Shown here: piece by piece, positions 33,472-42,108 of the stretch
How positions within the stretch are numbered: position 1 is the first letter of the stretch
Layout: each line of letters begins with the position of its first letter
Assembly: GCA_964350445.1 (NCBI GenBank)
Contig: CAYGKA010000017.1
Location: forward strand, 1-64,000
Direction: 5' to 3'
Source: Hwanghaeella sp964350445
GTDB lineage: Bacteria > Pseudomonadota > Alphaproteobacteria > UBA8366 > Aestuariispiraceae
DNA: 64,000 nucleotides
The notes under the pieces: generated by a model
Told to the model about the DNA's origin: nothing
Databases searched by the model: none
The model's input: only the letters and a program-made list of their open reading frames with translations
Translations under genes and position numbers: made by a program

Positions 33472-33969
33472 ATGACTCGCCGATTTGCGTTGGTCGCCTT
33501 TGGGTTGGCGGCGGCGGTTCTCGTCACGTTATTCGCCGTTCCCGAAAGCGGATACGCGCAAAAGAAGCTCGACTTCAAGCAGGACACCCTTCTGGTCGTC
33601 AAGCAGGCCGGCGGCCGCTACACGTTCCAGATCGAATTGGCGCGCACACCCGCGCAGCGCCAACAGGGTTTGATGTTCCGCGAACGCCTCGCGGTCGATG
33701 CCGGCATGCTTTTCGATTACGAAAAGCCGCAACCGGTGGCGATGTGGATGAAGAATACATACGTGCCTCTCGACATGATATTCATCGATGGTGCCGGCAT
33801 CATCACCCATATCTCAAAAAGGGCCGTTCCCTTGTCCTTGCAGCCGATTTCCTCCAACGGTCCCGTAAGGGCCGTTCTGGAAGTGAATGGCGGTATTTCG
33901 GACCATCTCGGGATTCGCATCGGGGACGAGGTCCGCCATGCGATCTTCGGCAACGATCACAAGCGATAG
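33472..33969 (+). CDS. DUF192 family exported protein
   Basis: A 165-residue protein with a signal peptide (~29 residues, ending GYA). The DUF192 core is clear: ELARTPAQRQQGLMFRERLA, GMLFDYEKPQPVAMWMKNTY, then VPLDMIFIDGAGIITHISKR and a C-terminal VLEVNGGISDHLGIRIGD. The function of DUF192 proteins is unknown; they are small periplasmic beta-barrel proteins. The ATG has a GGGAG ribosome-binding site 7 nt upstream. Confidence 0.93.
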   Translation: MTRRFALVAFGLAAAVLVTLFAVPESGYAQKKLDFKQDTLLVVKQAGGRYTFQIELARTPAQRQQGLMFRERLAVDAGMLFDYEKPQPVAMWMKNTYVPLDMIFIDGAGIITHISKRAVPLSLQPISSNGPVRAVLEVNGGISDHLGIRIGDEVRHAIFGNDHKR

Positions 33970-34128
33970 CGCCGACTCACGGTATAAGCCGGACTCACAA
34001 TATGCTTCTTGCGACGTCGGAGCCGGGAAAAAGTCGGACCCGGCCCTTTTTGGCCGGTGGCCATCTTTTCCGTGATGACGTAATGAAGAAGACATTGGCG
34101 ACGCGGCAAACGGGTGAGCGGCAATCGA

Positions 34129-34884
34129 ATGGGTAGGGGTGGCAGTATCGTGCGTCTGGCATTGGCTGTGTCGGTGACCTTTCTTCTGACAGGGTGCTGG
34201 TCGGCATGGAAGGATGCCGCCTCCGACGGTGTTTCGCTGGGCGACACCCCCGCGGTGGCCGGCAATACGTTCGACCGGTACAACGACTTTTCCGTCATTC
34301 CGCCGCATTCCGAGAATTTGAGCATCAGCTACCGCTATCAGCTGGAAAGCCCACCGCGGGGCGAAACGGTATCCGGTGTGAACGGTCCGGTCTGGCTCTA
34401 TTCGGAACGCTCGGCGGCGGTGCCGGAATCCTTCTTCCAGATCGGCCTGGTATCCGCCGCGGTCGATAATCCGGCGGGTGATGACACGGTGGGCGATGAC
34501 AAGGCAGGGGATGCCTCGGCGGCGCCGGCGTCTGGCGAAGTGCCGATCGTGGAGACGGTCCGCCTTGGGTCGATCCGGTATCGGTCCACACTGTTCTGCG
34601 TCGATCCCGGCAACGACGCCCTGCCGTCGGAAGTCGCGGGGTTCGTCCGGAATATCGCCGCGCACGGCTATGGCCTGTCCGGCGGCCTGTTCATCCGGCA
34701 TTACGAAGGCGAAAGGCCGGGGCTGGACGGCCGTTGGCTGACCATGGCCTTCGTTCTGGATATCACCCGCATGGGCTACGATTGCGGCATGATCGGCGAC
34801 CCGGCCTCGCCGAACGATGGCTATCAAGACGCTGTTGACGATTTCAAGGATGCGGCCGCCCGGGCCTTCGAAGTGGTTCGCTGA
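34129..34884 (+). CDS. Hypothetical lipoprotein
   Basis: A 251-residue protein with a lipoprotein signal peptide (LALAVSVTFLLTGC; lipobox LTGC with Cys ~22). I do not recognise the rest. The mature part has an acidic low-complexity segment (AGDDTVGDDKAGDASAAPAS, ~120-140) and two Cys-containing segments (RSTLFCVDPGNDALP and GYDCGMIGDPA) that might form a disulfide. ATG 34129 was preferred over GTG 34114 and GTG 34150 because it gives a normal lipoprotein signal length. Probably anchored in the inner or outer membrane facing the periplasm. Confidence 0.75.
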   Translation: MGRGGSIVRLALAVSVTFLLTGCWSAWKDAASDGVSLGDTPAVAGNTFDRYNDFSVIPPHSENLSISYRYQLESPPRGETVSGVNGPVWLYSERSAAVPESFFQIGLVSAAVDNPAGDDTVGDDKAGDASAAPASGEVPIVETVRLGSIRYRSTLFCVDPGNDALPSEVAGFVRNIAAHGYGLSGGLFIRHYEGERPGLDGRWLTMAFVLDITRMGYDCGMIGDPASPNDGYQDAVDDFKDAAARAFEVVR

Positions 34885-34936
34885 CGGGTTTGTTGACCGG
34901 ACCGTTCATCGGGAGGAACAGACCTTCCGTGGGTTC

Positions 34937-34967
34937 GTGAAACATAATTAGTTTCACTTGAAACTAA
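34937..34967. promoter_or_regulatory. Overlapping inverted repeats upstream of hppD
   Basis: GTGAAAC (34937-34943) and GTTTCAC (34951-34957) form one inverted repeat; TTAGTTTC (34948-34955) and GAAACTAA (34960-34967) form a second that shares the GTTTC arm. The site is ~100 bp before the hppD start, the usual place for a repressor of aromatic-amino-acid catabolism. The regulator is not in the neighbourhood. Confidence 0.55.
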
Positions 34968-35064
34968 ATTCAGCGCCCTATATGGTTTGGGAAAGCCACG
35001 CGATGCGCCGTTTTGCGGTTCCGCGCGGCATTTCTGGTTCATGTCATTGGGAGGATTTCTGGCC

Positions 35065-36168
35065 ATGACAGCGGCAACGACCGACAATGGATTTCAACCG
35101 GGCGTCATCAACGACGCCAATCCGATGGGTACGGACGGGTTCGAATTCGTCGAATACACGGCGACGGATACAGAAGCGCTGAAGAAACTCTTCGAAACGA
35201 TGGGTTTCACGGCGATCGCCCGCCACCGCTCGAAGGACGTCACCTTGTTCCGGCAGGGCGGTGTGAATTTCATCGTCAATGCGGAACCCACCAGCTTCGG
35301 GCAGTCCTTCGCCAGCGTGCATGGTCCGTCCGCCTGCGCCATCGCCTTCCGCGTGAAGGACGCCGCCAAGGCCTATCAGCGCGCCATCCAGCTGGGCGCG
35401 AAGCCCTTCCACGGGCAGGTCGGTCCGATGGAGTTGAACATCCCGGCGATCCACGGCATCGGCGACAGCTTGATCTATCTTGTGGACCGCTACGACACGC
35501 CGAACATCTACGACATCGATTTCAAACCGATCGAGGGTGTCGACCAGAACCCGGTTGGAAACGGGCTGGCTGAAATCGACCACCTGACGCACAACGTCTT
35601 CCGGGGCCGGATGGATACCTGGGCGCATTTCTATGAAAAGCTCTTCAACTTCCGGGAACTGCGCTATTTCGACATTGAAGGGAAGCTGACCGGTCTGCAC
35701 AGCAAGGCGATGACCAGCCCCTGCGGCAAGATCCGCATCCCGATCAACGAGTCGGCGGATGATAAATCCCAGATCGAGGAATACCTGAACGCCTATAACG
35801 GCGAAGGAATTCAGCATATCGCCCTCAGCACCGGCGACATCCAGGCGACGGTCGACGGGCTGCGGCAAGCCGGCGTCCAGTTCATGACGCCGCCGCCGGA
35901 CACTTATTATGAAATGCTGGACGGCCGGGTCCCAGGCCATGGCGAAAACGTCGCCGAACTGAAGGCCCGCGGCATTCTGCTGGACGGGGCGCCGACCGAA
36001 GGCGGCGGCATCCTGCTGCAGATATTCACCGAAACGGTGATCGGCCCGATCTTCTTCGAGATCATTCAGCGCAAGGGCGATGAAGGTTTCGGCGAAGGAA
36101 ACTTCAAGGCGCTCTTCGAAAGCATGGAACGCGATCAGATCCGCCGCGGCGTGCTCGAAGACAGTTGA
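35065..36168 (+). CDS. hppD: 4-Hydroxyphenylpyruvate dioxygenase
   Basis: Converts 4-hydroxyphenylpyruvate to homogentisate in tyrosine catabolism, with non-heme iron and O2. The length of 367 residues is typical. The iron ligands can be placed at EIDHLTHNVFRG, GIQHIALSTGDIQ and FFEIIQRKGDEGFGEGNFKA. The ATG at 35065 has GGGAGG about 9 nt upstream; an in-frame ATG at 35041 is less well placed. The inverted repeats upstream suggest substrate-dependent regulation. Homogentisate dioxygenase is not in the window; a FAH-family hydrolase lies at 57.7 kb. Confidence 0.96.
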   Translation: MTAATTDNGFQPGVINDANPMGTDGFEFVEYTATDTEALKKLFETMGFTAIARHRSKDVTLFRQGGVNFIVNAEPTSFGQSFASVHGPSACAIAFRVKDAAKAYQRAIQLGAKPFHGQVGPMELNIPAIHGIGDSLIYLVDRYDTPNIYDIDFKPIEGVDQNPVGNGLAEIDHLTHNVFRGRMDTWAHFYEKLFNFRELRYFDIEGKLTGLHSKAMTSPCGKIRIPINESADDKSQIEEYLNAYNGEGIQHIALSTGDIQATVDGLRQAGVQFMTPPPDTYYEMLDGRVPGHGENVAELKARGILLDGAPTEGGGILLQIFTETVIGPIFFEIIQRKGDEGFGEGNFKALFESMERDQIRRGVLEDS

Positions 36169-36229
36169 TCATTGCAGAATGGCGCGAAGCCGTTCGTCCC
36201 GGTTTGATCGTTTCCTTGAGGATTGACGA

Positions 36230-37057
36230 TTAGGGGCGAACGGCCTCGCTTTGCACCGCTTCACCGGTCTCGACGGATGAGGCCCGCACCCGTTTTTCCA
36301 GTTTCGCGATGTGGCTGTCGATGACCGATGGCATGATGGCCTGCGCCATGACGGCGATGCGTTCGCCCAGGCCCGGATAAACGCGGGCCTTGCCGGCCAC
36401 GGCGGCTTTCCAAATTCGGCGAGCGACTCTTTCCGGTGGATCCAGGACCATCTGCATGGGTTTGGCGAGCGCCATGAAACCGTCCGCTGCCGGGGTGCGC
36501 GTCGCCCTTGGCGCCGCATAAGTCACGCCGATCCCATCGGGTGCCAGTTCCCGGCGCAGGCCGTCCGACAATCCCCGCAAGGCGAACTTGCTGGCGGAAT
36601 AGGCGGCGAAGCGCGGAAAGGCGATGTCGCCGAACATGGAACCCACATTGACGATCCTGCCCTTGGCCGCTGCGCGGAGGAGGGGCAGGGCCGCCTGGGT
36701 CATCATGGCCGGCGCGGCGACGTTGACGGTGAAAAGATACGTCAATTCCTCTTCGCTCAAGGCCTGAAACCGGCCGACGGCGAGGGATCCCGCATTGTTC
36801 ACCAGAAAATCGAGGCGTCCGAATTCTTCCACTATCCGAGCGACCATCGCGGCGCGGTCTTCGGGCAGCGTGACGTCGGCGGGAAGGATAAGGATGGCGG
36901 CAGCCTGGCCCATGGCGGCGGCGGTCTCCCGCAAGGGCTCTTTCCGGCGCCCGGCGATGGCGACCCGCATCCCGCGTCTTGCCGCTTCCACGGCCAGGGC
37001 GCGGCCGATGCCGCTGCCGGCGCCGGTGATCAGAACGGATTGCGGATCATCTGGCAT
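36230..37057 (-). CDS. Short-chain dehydrogenase/reductase, fourth gene of the hemolysin-type cluster
   Basis: A 275-residue SDR. The NAD(P)-binding motif is ITGAGSGIGRALAVEAARRG (~10-29), with NNAGSL at ~89, the catalytic Ser ~137 and YSASKFALRG (Tyr-X3-Lys) at ~150. The following RR and K residues after the first strand (GRRKEP) favour NADP. A C-terminal hydrophobic helix (GERIAVMAQAIMPSVIDSHI) is longer than in minimal SDRs and may bind membrane or acyl chains. Its start overlaps the stop of the upstream oxidase gene by 11 bp, so it is in the same operon and likely reduces or oxidises that pathway intermediate. Confidence 0.9.
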   Translation of the reverse strand: MPDDPQSVLITGAGSGIGRALAVEAARRGMRVAIAGRRKEPLRETAAAMGQAAAILILPADVTLPEDRAAMVARIVEEFGRLDFLVNNAGSLAVGRFQALSEEELTYLFTVNVAAPAMMTQAALPLLRAAAKGRIVNVGSMFGDIAFPRFAAYSASKFALRGLSDGLRRELAPDGIGVTYAAPRATRTPAADGFMALAKPMQMVLDPPERVARRIWKAAVAGKARVYPGLGERIAVMAQAIMPSVIDSHIAKLEKRVRASSVETGEAVQSEAVRP

Positions 37058-37748
37058 GACGCTGTCCCTCGCCTTCGCCCAGGGTTCGGAAGATGTCCCC
37101 GAACAAGCGGTACATGGTCTTCGCGGCGTCGATGACGGCTTCTTCGGCTTCGTCGTTCGGAAGCCCGTTCACGAGGTCTTCGAAAAAACGGACGTGGTCT
37201 TGGTCCAGACTTCCGTGAGACAGCAGATAGGAAAAGCCGTTGTTTCCGGTCTCGATCCCGCCGGAACCGACGTTGATCGATTGGGCGATGCCTTGGGCGG
37301 CCTTGTCGGCCAGGGCGACCGACATGCCTTCCAGTACATGCACCATGCCCAGCAGGGCATAGGGGCTGACGCGATCGATGGCGTAGTAGGCGTATCCGAC
37401 CATGATCCGCGTCGTCAACGCGCCCCGGCCGGCGCGCACCGCCTCCGCATCGCCGCCAAGTGCGGCAATGTCGTTGAGGATCCATTCCTCATGCCCACGT
37501 TCTTCGTCCAGATACTCCAGCAATGCTTTCCGATACCGATGATCACCGCTGCCGCAGCGCGCCAAGGCGGCGCCCATCAACGGGCAGGTGTATCGCACAT
37601 GGTGATAGGCTTCGGTGAGGTATTGCAGGTAGAGCGGCAAATCGACATTGCCGGCCATGGCATTGCGAATGACGGGGATGGAAACGAACGACATCCTATC
37701 GGCTTTGGTCTCGGCCAAGAGCCGTTGGTAAAAGGATTGCTGGGACAT
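37047..37748 (-). CDS. Iron-containing redox enzyme (PqqC/TenA-fold, heme-oxygenase-like oxidase)
   Basis: A 233-residue all-helical protein of the PqqC/TenA/heme-oxygenase-like superfamily. Possible metal ligands are regularly placed: Glu46 and His49 in TEAYHHVRYT, EERGHEEW (~82-89), Glu140 in VLEGMSVAL and HGSLDQDHVRFFEDL (~178-192, Asp and His). This Glu-His-Glu-Asp-His pattern resembles heme-oxygenase-like di-iron oxidases (UndA, SznF type) rather than the thiaminase TenA. Such enzymes oxidatively cleave or hydroxylate fatty or amino acid substrates. It sits 46 bp after the AMP-ligase gene and overlaps the SDR gene. Confidence 0.85.
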   Translation of the reverse strand: MSQQSFYQRLLAETKADRMSFVSIPVIRNAMAGNVDLPLYLQYLTEAYHHVRYTCPLMGAALARCGSGDHRYRKALLEYLDEERGHEEWILNDIAALGGDAEAVRAGRGALTTRIMVGYAYYAIDRVSPYALLGMVHVLEGMSVALADKAAQGIAQSINVGSGGIETGNNGFSYLLSHGSLDQDHVRFFEDLVNGLPNDEAEEAVIDAAKTMYRLFGDIFRTLGEGEGQRHAR

Positions 37749-37794
37749 GGTAAGGAACTGCCTTTGTGTCTTGGATGCCGGGCTTAATGCGTGC

Positions 37795-39258
37795 CTACGC
37801 CACGTTCGAGTTCGGCCTGTGCAGGCCGATTGGAATGACGCGGAGGCGGCCGGGCGTGCGCTGTGAGGATATTTCCGCCCTGGTCGGCCGGGCGTAGTCG
37901 GGAAGGTTGGCGAACAAACCGCTCAATTGGCCGGCGACGTCGGCATCGGGCGTCGCGGTCAGCTTCTGTTCGTCCGTCAATTTTGATTTCAGGTGCAAGG
38001 TGACGTGCGGCTCGCCATGGCCTTTCGCGACGGCCTCCCCAACCCAGGGCAGGCCCAGGGCCAAACTCTCAATCCATTCCGGGGAGACGTTCCGCCCATT
38101 GGACAAAATCAACCGCCGGTCCTTGCGGCCCAGAACGGTCACCCGTCCGTCAGTTTCGATCCGGCCCAAGTCCCCGGTCCGCCATTCATCGGTGCCGATT
38201 TCCGGTTGGTTCAGATAGCCGATCATCACACCGGGGCTGCGCACCACGATTTCACCATCATCGATGCGGATATCGACTCCGGGCAGGGGGCGCCCGGCCG
38301 GCCGGACGGGACGGGTATCCGGCGCCTTATTCTTGAAACGATCAACGGAGACGACGGAACAGCATTCCGACAATCCGTAGCCGAAGCGCACCGGCAGGCC
38401 GATTGCGTCGGCGGCGTCCAGAACGTTGGGGGCGATCGGGGCGCCGCCGACGGCGGCAATGCGAAGGCTCGTCGGGGGACGCCAGCCTGTCGCATCGGAA
38501 AGGCGAACCAGTGCGGAAACCAGTTGCGGGACGAGGACCGTCGTCGTCGGGTTCGCTGCCGACAGGGCCTTGGCCATAGGGGCGATATCCCCGGTCAAAG
38601 CGGCGATGGCGGCATCCGGCGCCATTACGGTCTGTGCCCCGGCCGTTATGGGGAGGAAAAACCCGGCGATCTGTTCCAGCAGCAGCGCCGGGGGCAAAAG
38701 GCTGAGGTGTATGTCCTGGGGGGAGGCGGCAACGGCGTCGCCGATTGCGGAAATGGCGAAGTTCAATTGCCGGTCGCCATGGCGCACGCCTTTCGGCCGG
38801 CCGGTCGTGCCGGATGTATAGATTATGCGCTCCGCCCCGCCGCCATAGATGGGCAGGTGGATGTCAGGGGCGGCGGCGACGACCTCAGAGTCGTTCAACC
38901 GAATTGTCCGGATATCGCGCGGAGGCTTTTCCGGATCCTCGGGCAAGTCGCAGTCGATGATCAGATCGCATTGGGCGTCCTGCAGGATGAAGGCGGACTG
39001 TTCCTTGCTGAAGAACATCGGAATCGGCACGACTCGCCGGCCGGCCAGCGAAGCCGCCAAATCCGCGACGATCCAGGCGAAGGACGGAATGCCGCGCAAG
39101 GCGACCGTTCCCGCGTCACGGGGTATGGCCGTGCCGAACACGGCGACGGCCGACGCCAACTGTCCATAGGTCAAGCGGCTGCCGTCGGTCTTGTGGAAGG
39201 CGGGTTTGTCCGGCGTGCGATCGGCGTGATGTACCAGCGCGGCAAAGACTTCATGCAT
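37795..39258 (-). CDS. AMP-binding (acyl-adenylate forming) enzyme
   Basis: A 487-residue member of the ANL superfamily. The P-loop-like motif YTSGTTGRPKGVRHG is near residue 165, GYGLSECCSVV is the A5 block and TGDLGRIETDGRVTVLGRKD the A7/A8 hinge. The C-terminal A10 motif, normally with an essential Lys, reads RTPGRLRV with Arg in that place, so full adenylation ability is in question. The ATG at 39258 overlaps the stop of the hemolysin-type gene by 8 bp; the open frame continues to 39528, but that sequence is the shadow of the upstream gene. It probably activates or presents a fatty acid for the downstream oxidase. Confidence 0.9.
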   Translation of the reverse strand: MHEVFAALVHHADRTPDKPAFHKTDGSRLTYGQLASAVAVFGTAIPRDAGTVALRGIPSFAWIVADLAASLAGRRVVPIPMFFSKEQSAFILQDAQCDLIIDCDLPEDPEKPPRDIRTIRLNDSEVVAAAPDIHLPIYGGGAERIIYTSGTTGRPKGVRHGDRQLNFAISAIGDAVAASPQDIHLSLLPPALLLEQIAGFFLPITAGAQTVMAPDAAIAALTGDIAPMAKALSAANPTTTVLVPQLVSALVRLSDATGWRPPTSLRIAAVGGAPIAPNVLDAADAIGLPVRFGYGLSECCSVVSVDRFKNKAPDTRPVRPAGRPLPGVDIRIDDGEIVVRSPGVMIGYLNQPEIGTDEWRTGDLGRIETDGRVTVLGRKDRRLILSNGRNVSPEWIESLALGLPWVGEAVAKGHGEPHVTLHLKSKLTDEQKLTATPDADVAGQLSGLFANLPDYARPTRAEISSQRTPGRLRVIPIGLHRPNSNVA

Positions 39259-39856
39259 GGCCGGCGCGCGCCTCTGTCGATTGTTCGATTGTCGCGCCGC
39301 GGCGTGCGGATGCCGCCGTGGGAGCACCATATCCCTCACCGGAAACGGCGCAGACGATGGGGTTCGTGTCGTAGTAGCTGCCCCATTGTTCGAAATTGGG
39401 GATGCGGTGCCGCTCCGCCAGCGCAATTTCCAGCACCCCGGCGCCGCTGCGCCGCAAACCGATCCGCAAAGGGCGGGTGGCGGTGAACAAACCCCACCGC
39501 ATGCCGCGCGCCTCGCCGTCCGCGACAATGTGATCGATCAGCCTCAAGGCATGTCCCGGATGGGCGGCGGCGAGGGTGGTGACCTCCAGGATCGATGCCC
39601 TGGCGACCGGTTCGTGGGCGAGCCGCGCGATGGCTGTTTCCACGCTTTGGTCCAAATAGCTTTCGGAAAAGAATCCGCTGTCATGGTCGCGCAAACCGGC
39701 CGCGCAAAGCAGGGCGCCGTCAGCGCTGAAGAAAGCCGCCAGGCATGCGGGGAATTCCGCGATGGATGCACCATATCGGTCACGGTAAACGGACCGGATC
39801 ATGGCTTCGACGGTCTCGCGGCGCCGGTCGCCCGGCTTGATGAAAGCAAATGACAT
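39251..39856 (-). CDS. Thermostable hemolysin (delta-VPH) family protein
   Basis: A 201-residue protein resembling the thermostable hemolysin family named after Vibrio parahaemolyticus delta-VPH. Conserved segments are RDRYGASIAEFPACLAAFFS (~25-44), SESYLDQSVETAIARLAHEP and a core SILEVTTLAAAHPGHALRLI, followed by RIGLRRSGAGVLEIALAERH. There is no signal peptide, so it is probably cytosolic. The beta-strand/helix pattern resembles GNAT or acyl-homoserine-lactone-synthase folds, which would make it an acyltransferase rather than a toxin; this is inference. It is the first gene of a four-gene operon with an AMP ligase, an iron oxidase and an SDR. Confidence 0.8.
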   Translation of the reverse strand: MSFAFIKPGDRRRETVEAMIRSVYRDRYGASIAEFPACLAAFFSADGALLCAAGLRDHDSGFFSESYLDQSVETAIARLAHEPVARASILEVTTLAAAHPGHALRLIDHIVADGEARGMRWGLFTATRPLRIGLRRSGAGVLEIALAERHRIPNFEQWGSYYDTNPIVCAVSGEGYGAPTAASARRGATIEQSTEARAGHA

Positions 39857-39920
39857 GAAGGCGATCGCTCCAAGAGATGGGGGCCGGACTCGGGCCGATG
39901 GAGCAAACTCACCTGTCTGG

Positions 39921-39936
39921 CTTACAGGAACCTTAC
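39921..39936 (-). promoter_or_regulatory. Response-regulator box upstream of the hemolysin-type operon
   Basis: CTTAC (39921-39925), N6, CTTAC (39932-39936) is a direct repeat with an 11-bp period, 65-80 bp before the start of the first gene. OmpR-family regulators (PmrA/QseB/TctD type) bind such CTTA-type direct repeats. The same element lies before the gene group that encodes the adjacent two-component system. Confidence 0.7.
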
Positions 39937-39970
39937 GCCGCTAGGCCGACTGGCCCAGCCGTGCATTCAG

Positions 39971-41368
39971 TCAGCGTTCCTGGGTGTCCCGCAGTGGCGC
40001 GGTGTCGGGAAAAGTCATGGAGAAAGCGGTTCCGCCACCGGCGCGCGCGTCGATGTCGAGTGCCGCGCGATGAGCGGCGGCGATACGCGACACGATGGAC
40101 AGGCCGAGACCGGCGCCGGTATCGAGATTGCGCTCCTTGCGCCAGAAACGGTCGAACAGATGTTCCCGGTCTTCCGCTGAAATGCCGGGGCCACGGTCCA
40201 GCACCTGAATGCAGGGCGGCCCGTCGGTGATGCGAATGACGACTTCCTCGCCCACAGGGGTTTGCACCAGGGCGTTCTCGACCAGGTTTCGGATCGCGAC
40301 TTCCAACGCGTCGGGATCGCCCGCAACGGCAATCCGATGATCGCCTTCCAAGGCGATGGATTTGCCGTCGCGAACCGCTTTGGGTCCAAGGAAAGCGGCA
40401 GCGTTTGCGGCGACCTCGCACAGGTCCGCCCGGCTGCCTTCCGGAACCACCAGGGCGTCCACCTGCGCCAGTTTGAGCAATTGCGCCACCACCCGTTCCA
40501 ACTGGTTCAGGTCCTCGCGAAGGGCCGCTGCCCGGTCCGGTTCCAGATTGTCCAAATGGGTTCGCAGCAGGGCGATCGGCGTACGCATTTCGTGTGCGGC
40601 GTCGGCGGTGAAGCGGCGTTGAATCTGAAATCCTGTTTCAACCCGGTCCAAAGCGCTGTTCACCGCATTGACGAAAGGCAGAATTTCCCGAGGAAGCCGG
40701 TCCTTGTTCAGGCGCCGTTCCAGTGTGGACGGGCCGATGGCCGCGGCTTGCGCGGAGGCCTCGCTCAACGGTGCGAGCGCGGATTTTAGCGTGACATAAG
40801 TGACGGCCAGGATGGCCGCGAAAATCAGGACGATGACCCAGAGATATTCGTCAACCGCTTCATCCAGCAGCGTGTCCGCCAGAACGTCGTGATGGGATGC
40901 GTTTTGCGTGACCTGGACCGTGAAAGTACCGCTTTGGATGTCTGGCTTCATAGCCAGCCCGTACACCAATTCGCCACTCCGCGGGTCATGCGCTTCGAAG
41001 GTTTCGGGCTGCCCGTCTTCGCCGACGGATCCGTTCCATAGCGGTTCGGCGACGTTCGGCGATGCAGCCAGGACGCTGCCGTCCTGCGCCAGGACCACGA
41101 AACGCGGCATGTCTTCGGGGATATCATAGGCCGCCGCCAGTGAGGGCGGCAGGTCGAGTTCGACGGTCCGGGGATCGACGACAGTGAGGTGACGAACAAT
41201 GTCCATCGCCTGGCCGTTCAAGGACCGGTCGCGCATGCTGTCGATATGGTCGGTGAATTCGTAAAGCAGCAGGCCTGAGACAAGTGCGATCGCCAGCAGC
41301 ATTGTCAGGCCGACGCGCCAGAAGACGGCCGCCAGCAGTGACCCGTGATCCGCCGCCCGCTGTTTCAT
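39971..41368 (-). CDS. Sensor histidine kinase of an OmpR-type two-component system
   Basis: A 465-residue inner-membrane kinase. TM1 is ~12-36 (LLAAVFWRVGLTMLLAIALV) and TM2 ~168-190, with a periplasmic sensor loop of ~130 residues between them. A short HAMP-like linker follows. The H-box is FTADAAHEMRTPIALLRTHL, the N-box NLVENALVQTPVGE, and the G boxes VLDRGPGISAEDREHLF and GAGLGLSIVSRIAA. It resembles the QseC/PmrB/TctE group. The start overlaps the response regulator stop as ATGA. The hemolysin-type operon begins 114 bp downstream on the same strand. Confidence 0.93.
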   Translation of the reverse strand: MKQRAADHGSLLAAVFWRVGLTMLLAIALVSGLLLYEFTDHIDSMRDRSLNGQAMDIVRHLTVVDPRTVELDLPPSLAAAYDIPEDMPRFVVLAQDGSVLAASPNVAEPLWNGSVGEDGQPETFEAHDPRSGELVYGLAMKPDIQSGTFTVQVTQNASHHDVLADTLLDEAVDEYLWVIVLIFAAILAVTYVTLKSALAPLSEASAQAAAIGPSTLERRLNKDRLPREILPFVNAVNSALDRVETGFQIQRRFTADAAHEMRTPIALLRTHLDNLEPDRAAALREDLNQLERVVAQLLKLAQVDALVVPEGSRADLCEVAANAAAFLGPKAVRDGKSIALEGDHRIAVAGDPDALEVAIRNLVENALVQTPVGEEVVIRITDGPPCIQVLDRGPGISAEDREHLFDRFWRKERNLDTGAGLGLSIVSRIAAAHRAALDIDARAGGGTAFSMTFPDTAPLRDTQER

Positions 41369-42033
41369 GGCTGTAAAAGATATCCGACGCCGCGCAACGT
41401 ATGGATCGCGACATTGGCCTTGGCGTTCTCCAGACTTTTCCTCAAGCGGTGCACCGCGACTTCGACGCTGTTGGAGGAGATCTCCTCGTCGAAACCGTAG
41501 AGCGCCTCTTCCAGCCATTCCTTGCTGACGACCCTTCCCACGCGCCGCATCAGATATTCCAGAATATCCAGCTCGCGCCGGGAGAGGCGCAACGGTTCGT
41601 CCCCGACCTTCACATCGCGGCCGACGGTATCGAAGCTGAGATTGCCGGCGGTCAGGCAAAGCCCCAGTACCGCGCCGGGCCGCCGCAACAGCGCCTTCAA
41701 GCGGGCGACGAGTTCTTCAACCTCGAACGGTTTCAACAGATAATCGTCAGCCCCCGAATTCAACCCCTCAACCCTGTCCTTCAACCCGTCTCGGGCGGTC
41801 AGGATCAGGATCGGCGTCTCGGATCCCTGACCGCGGGCATTCTTCAGCACATCCAGACCGTCGCCGTCGGGCAGACCCAAATCCAGGATCGCGGCGTCAT
41901 AGCGCACGGTTTCAAGCGCCAGCGCGCCGTCCTCGGCGGTGCCGAAGCGATCCACGGTCATGCCTTCCTTGGCCAGGCAAACGGCAATATGGTCGGCGAT
42001 CCGGGTGTTGTCTTCCACCAGCAAAATGCGCAT
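41365..42033 (-). CDS. OmpR-family response regulator
   Basis: A 222-residue regulator. The receiver domain (1-115) has the phospho-acceptor Asp in AILDLGLPDGDGLDVL (~51), the Thr in LILTARDG and the Lys in LLKPFEVEELVARL. The DNA-binding winged helix (~125-222) has LSRRELDILEYLMRRVGRVV and SSNSVEVAVHRLRKSLENAK, ending TLRGVGYLL. This is the QseB/PmrA/TctD type that binds direct repeats. It is between the DUF6134-type gene (75-bp gap) and the kinase gene (ATGA overlap). Confidence 0.95.
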   Translation of the reverse strand: MRILLVEDNTRIADHIAVCLAKEGMTVDRFGTAEDGALALETVRYDAAILDLGLPDGDGLDVLKNARGQGSETPILILTARDGLKDRVEGLNSGADDYLLKPFEVEELVARLKALLRRPGAVLGLCLTAGNLSFDTVGRDVKVGDEPLRLSRRELDILEYLMRRVGRVVSKEWLEEALYGFDEEISSNSVEVAVHRLRKSLENAKANVAIHTLRGVGYLLQP

Positions 42034-42108
42034 CGGTCGGGGTGCTCAGGCAAAACATCGGCGCGGCCAATTCCGCGCCGATGCCCTTAGGTTAGCGAAT
42101 GGGATGGC

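Noticed and set aside
39259..39528. N-terminal extension of the AMP-ligase frame
   Set aside because: The extra ~90 residues lie over the hemolysin-type gene in another frame and resemble no AMP-ligase N-terminus; the ATG at 39258 fits the family.
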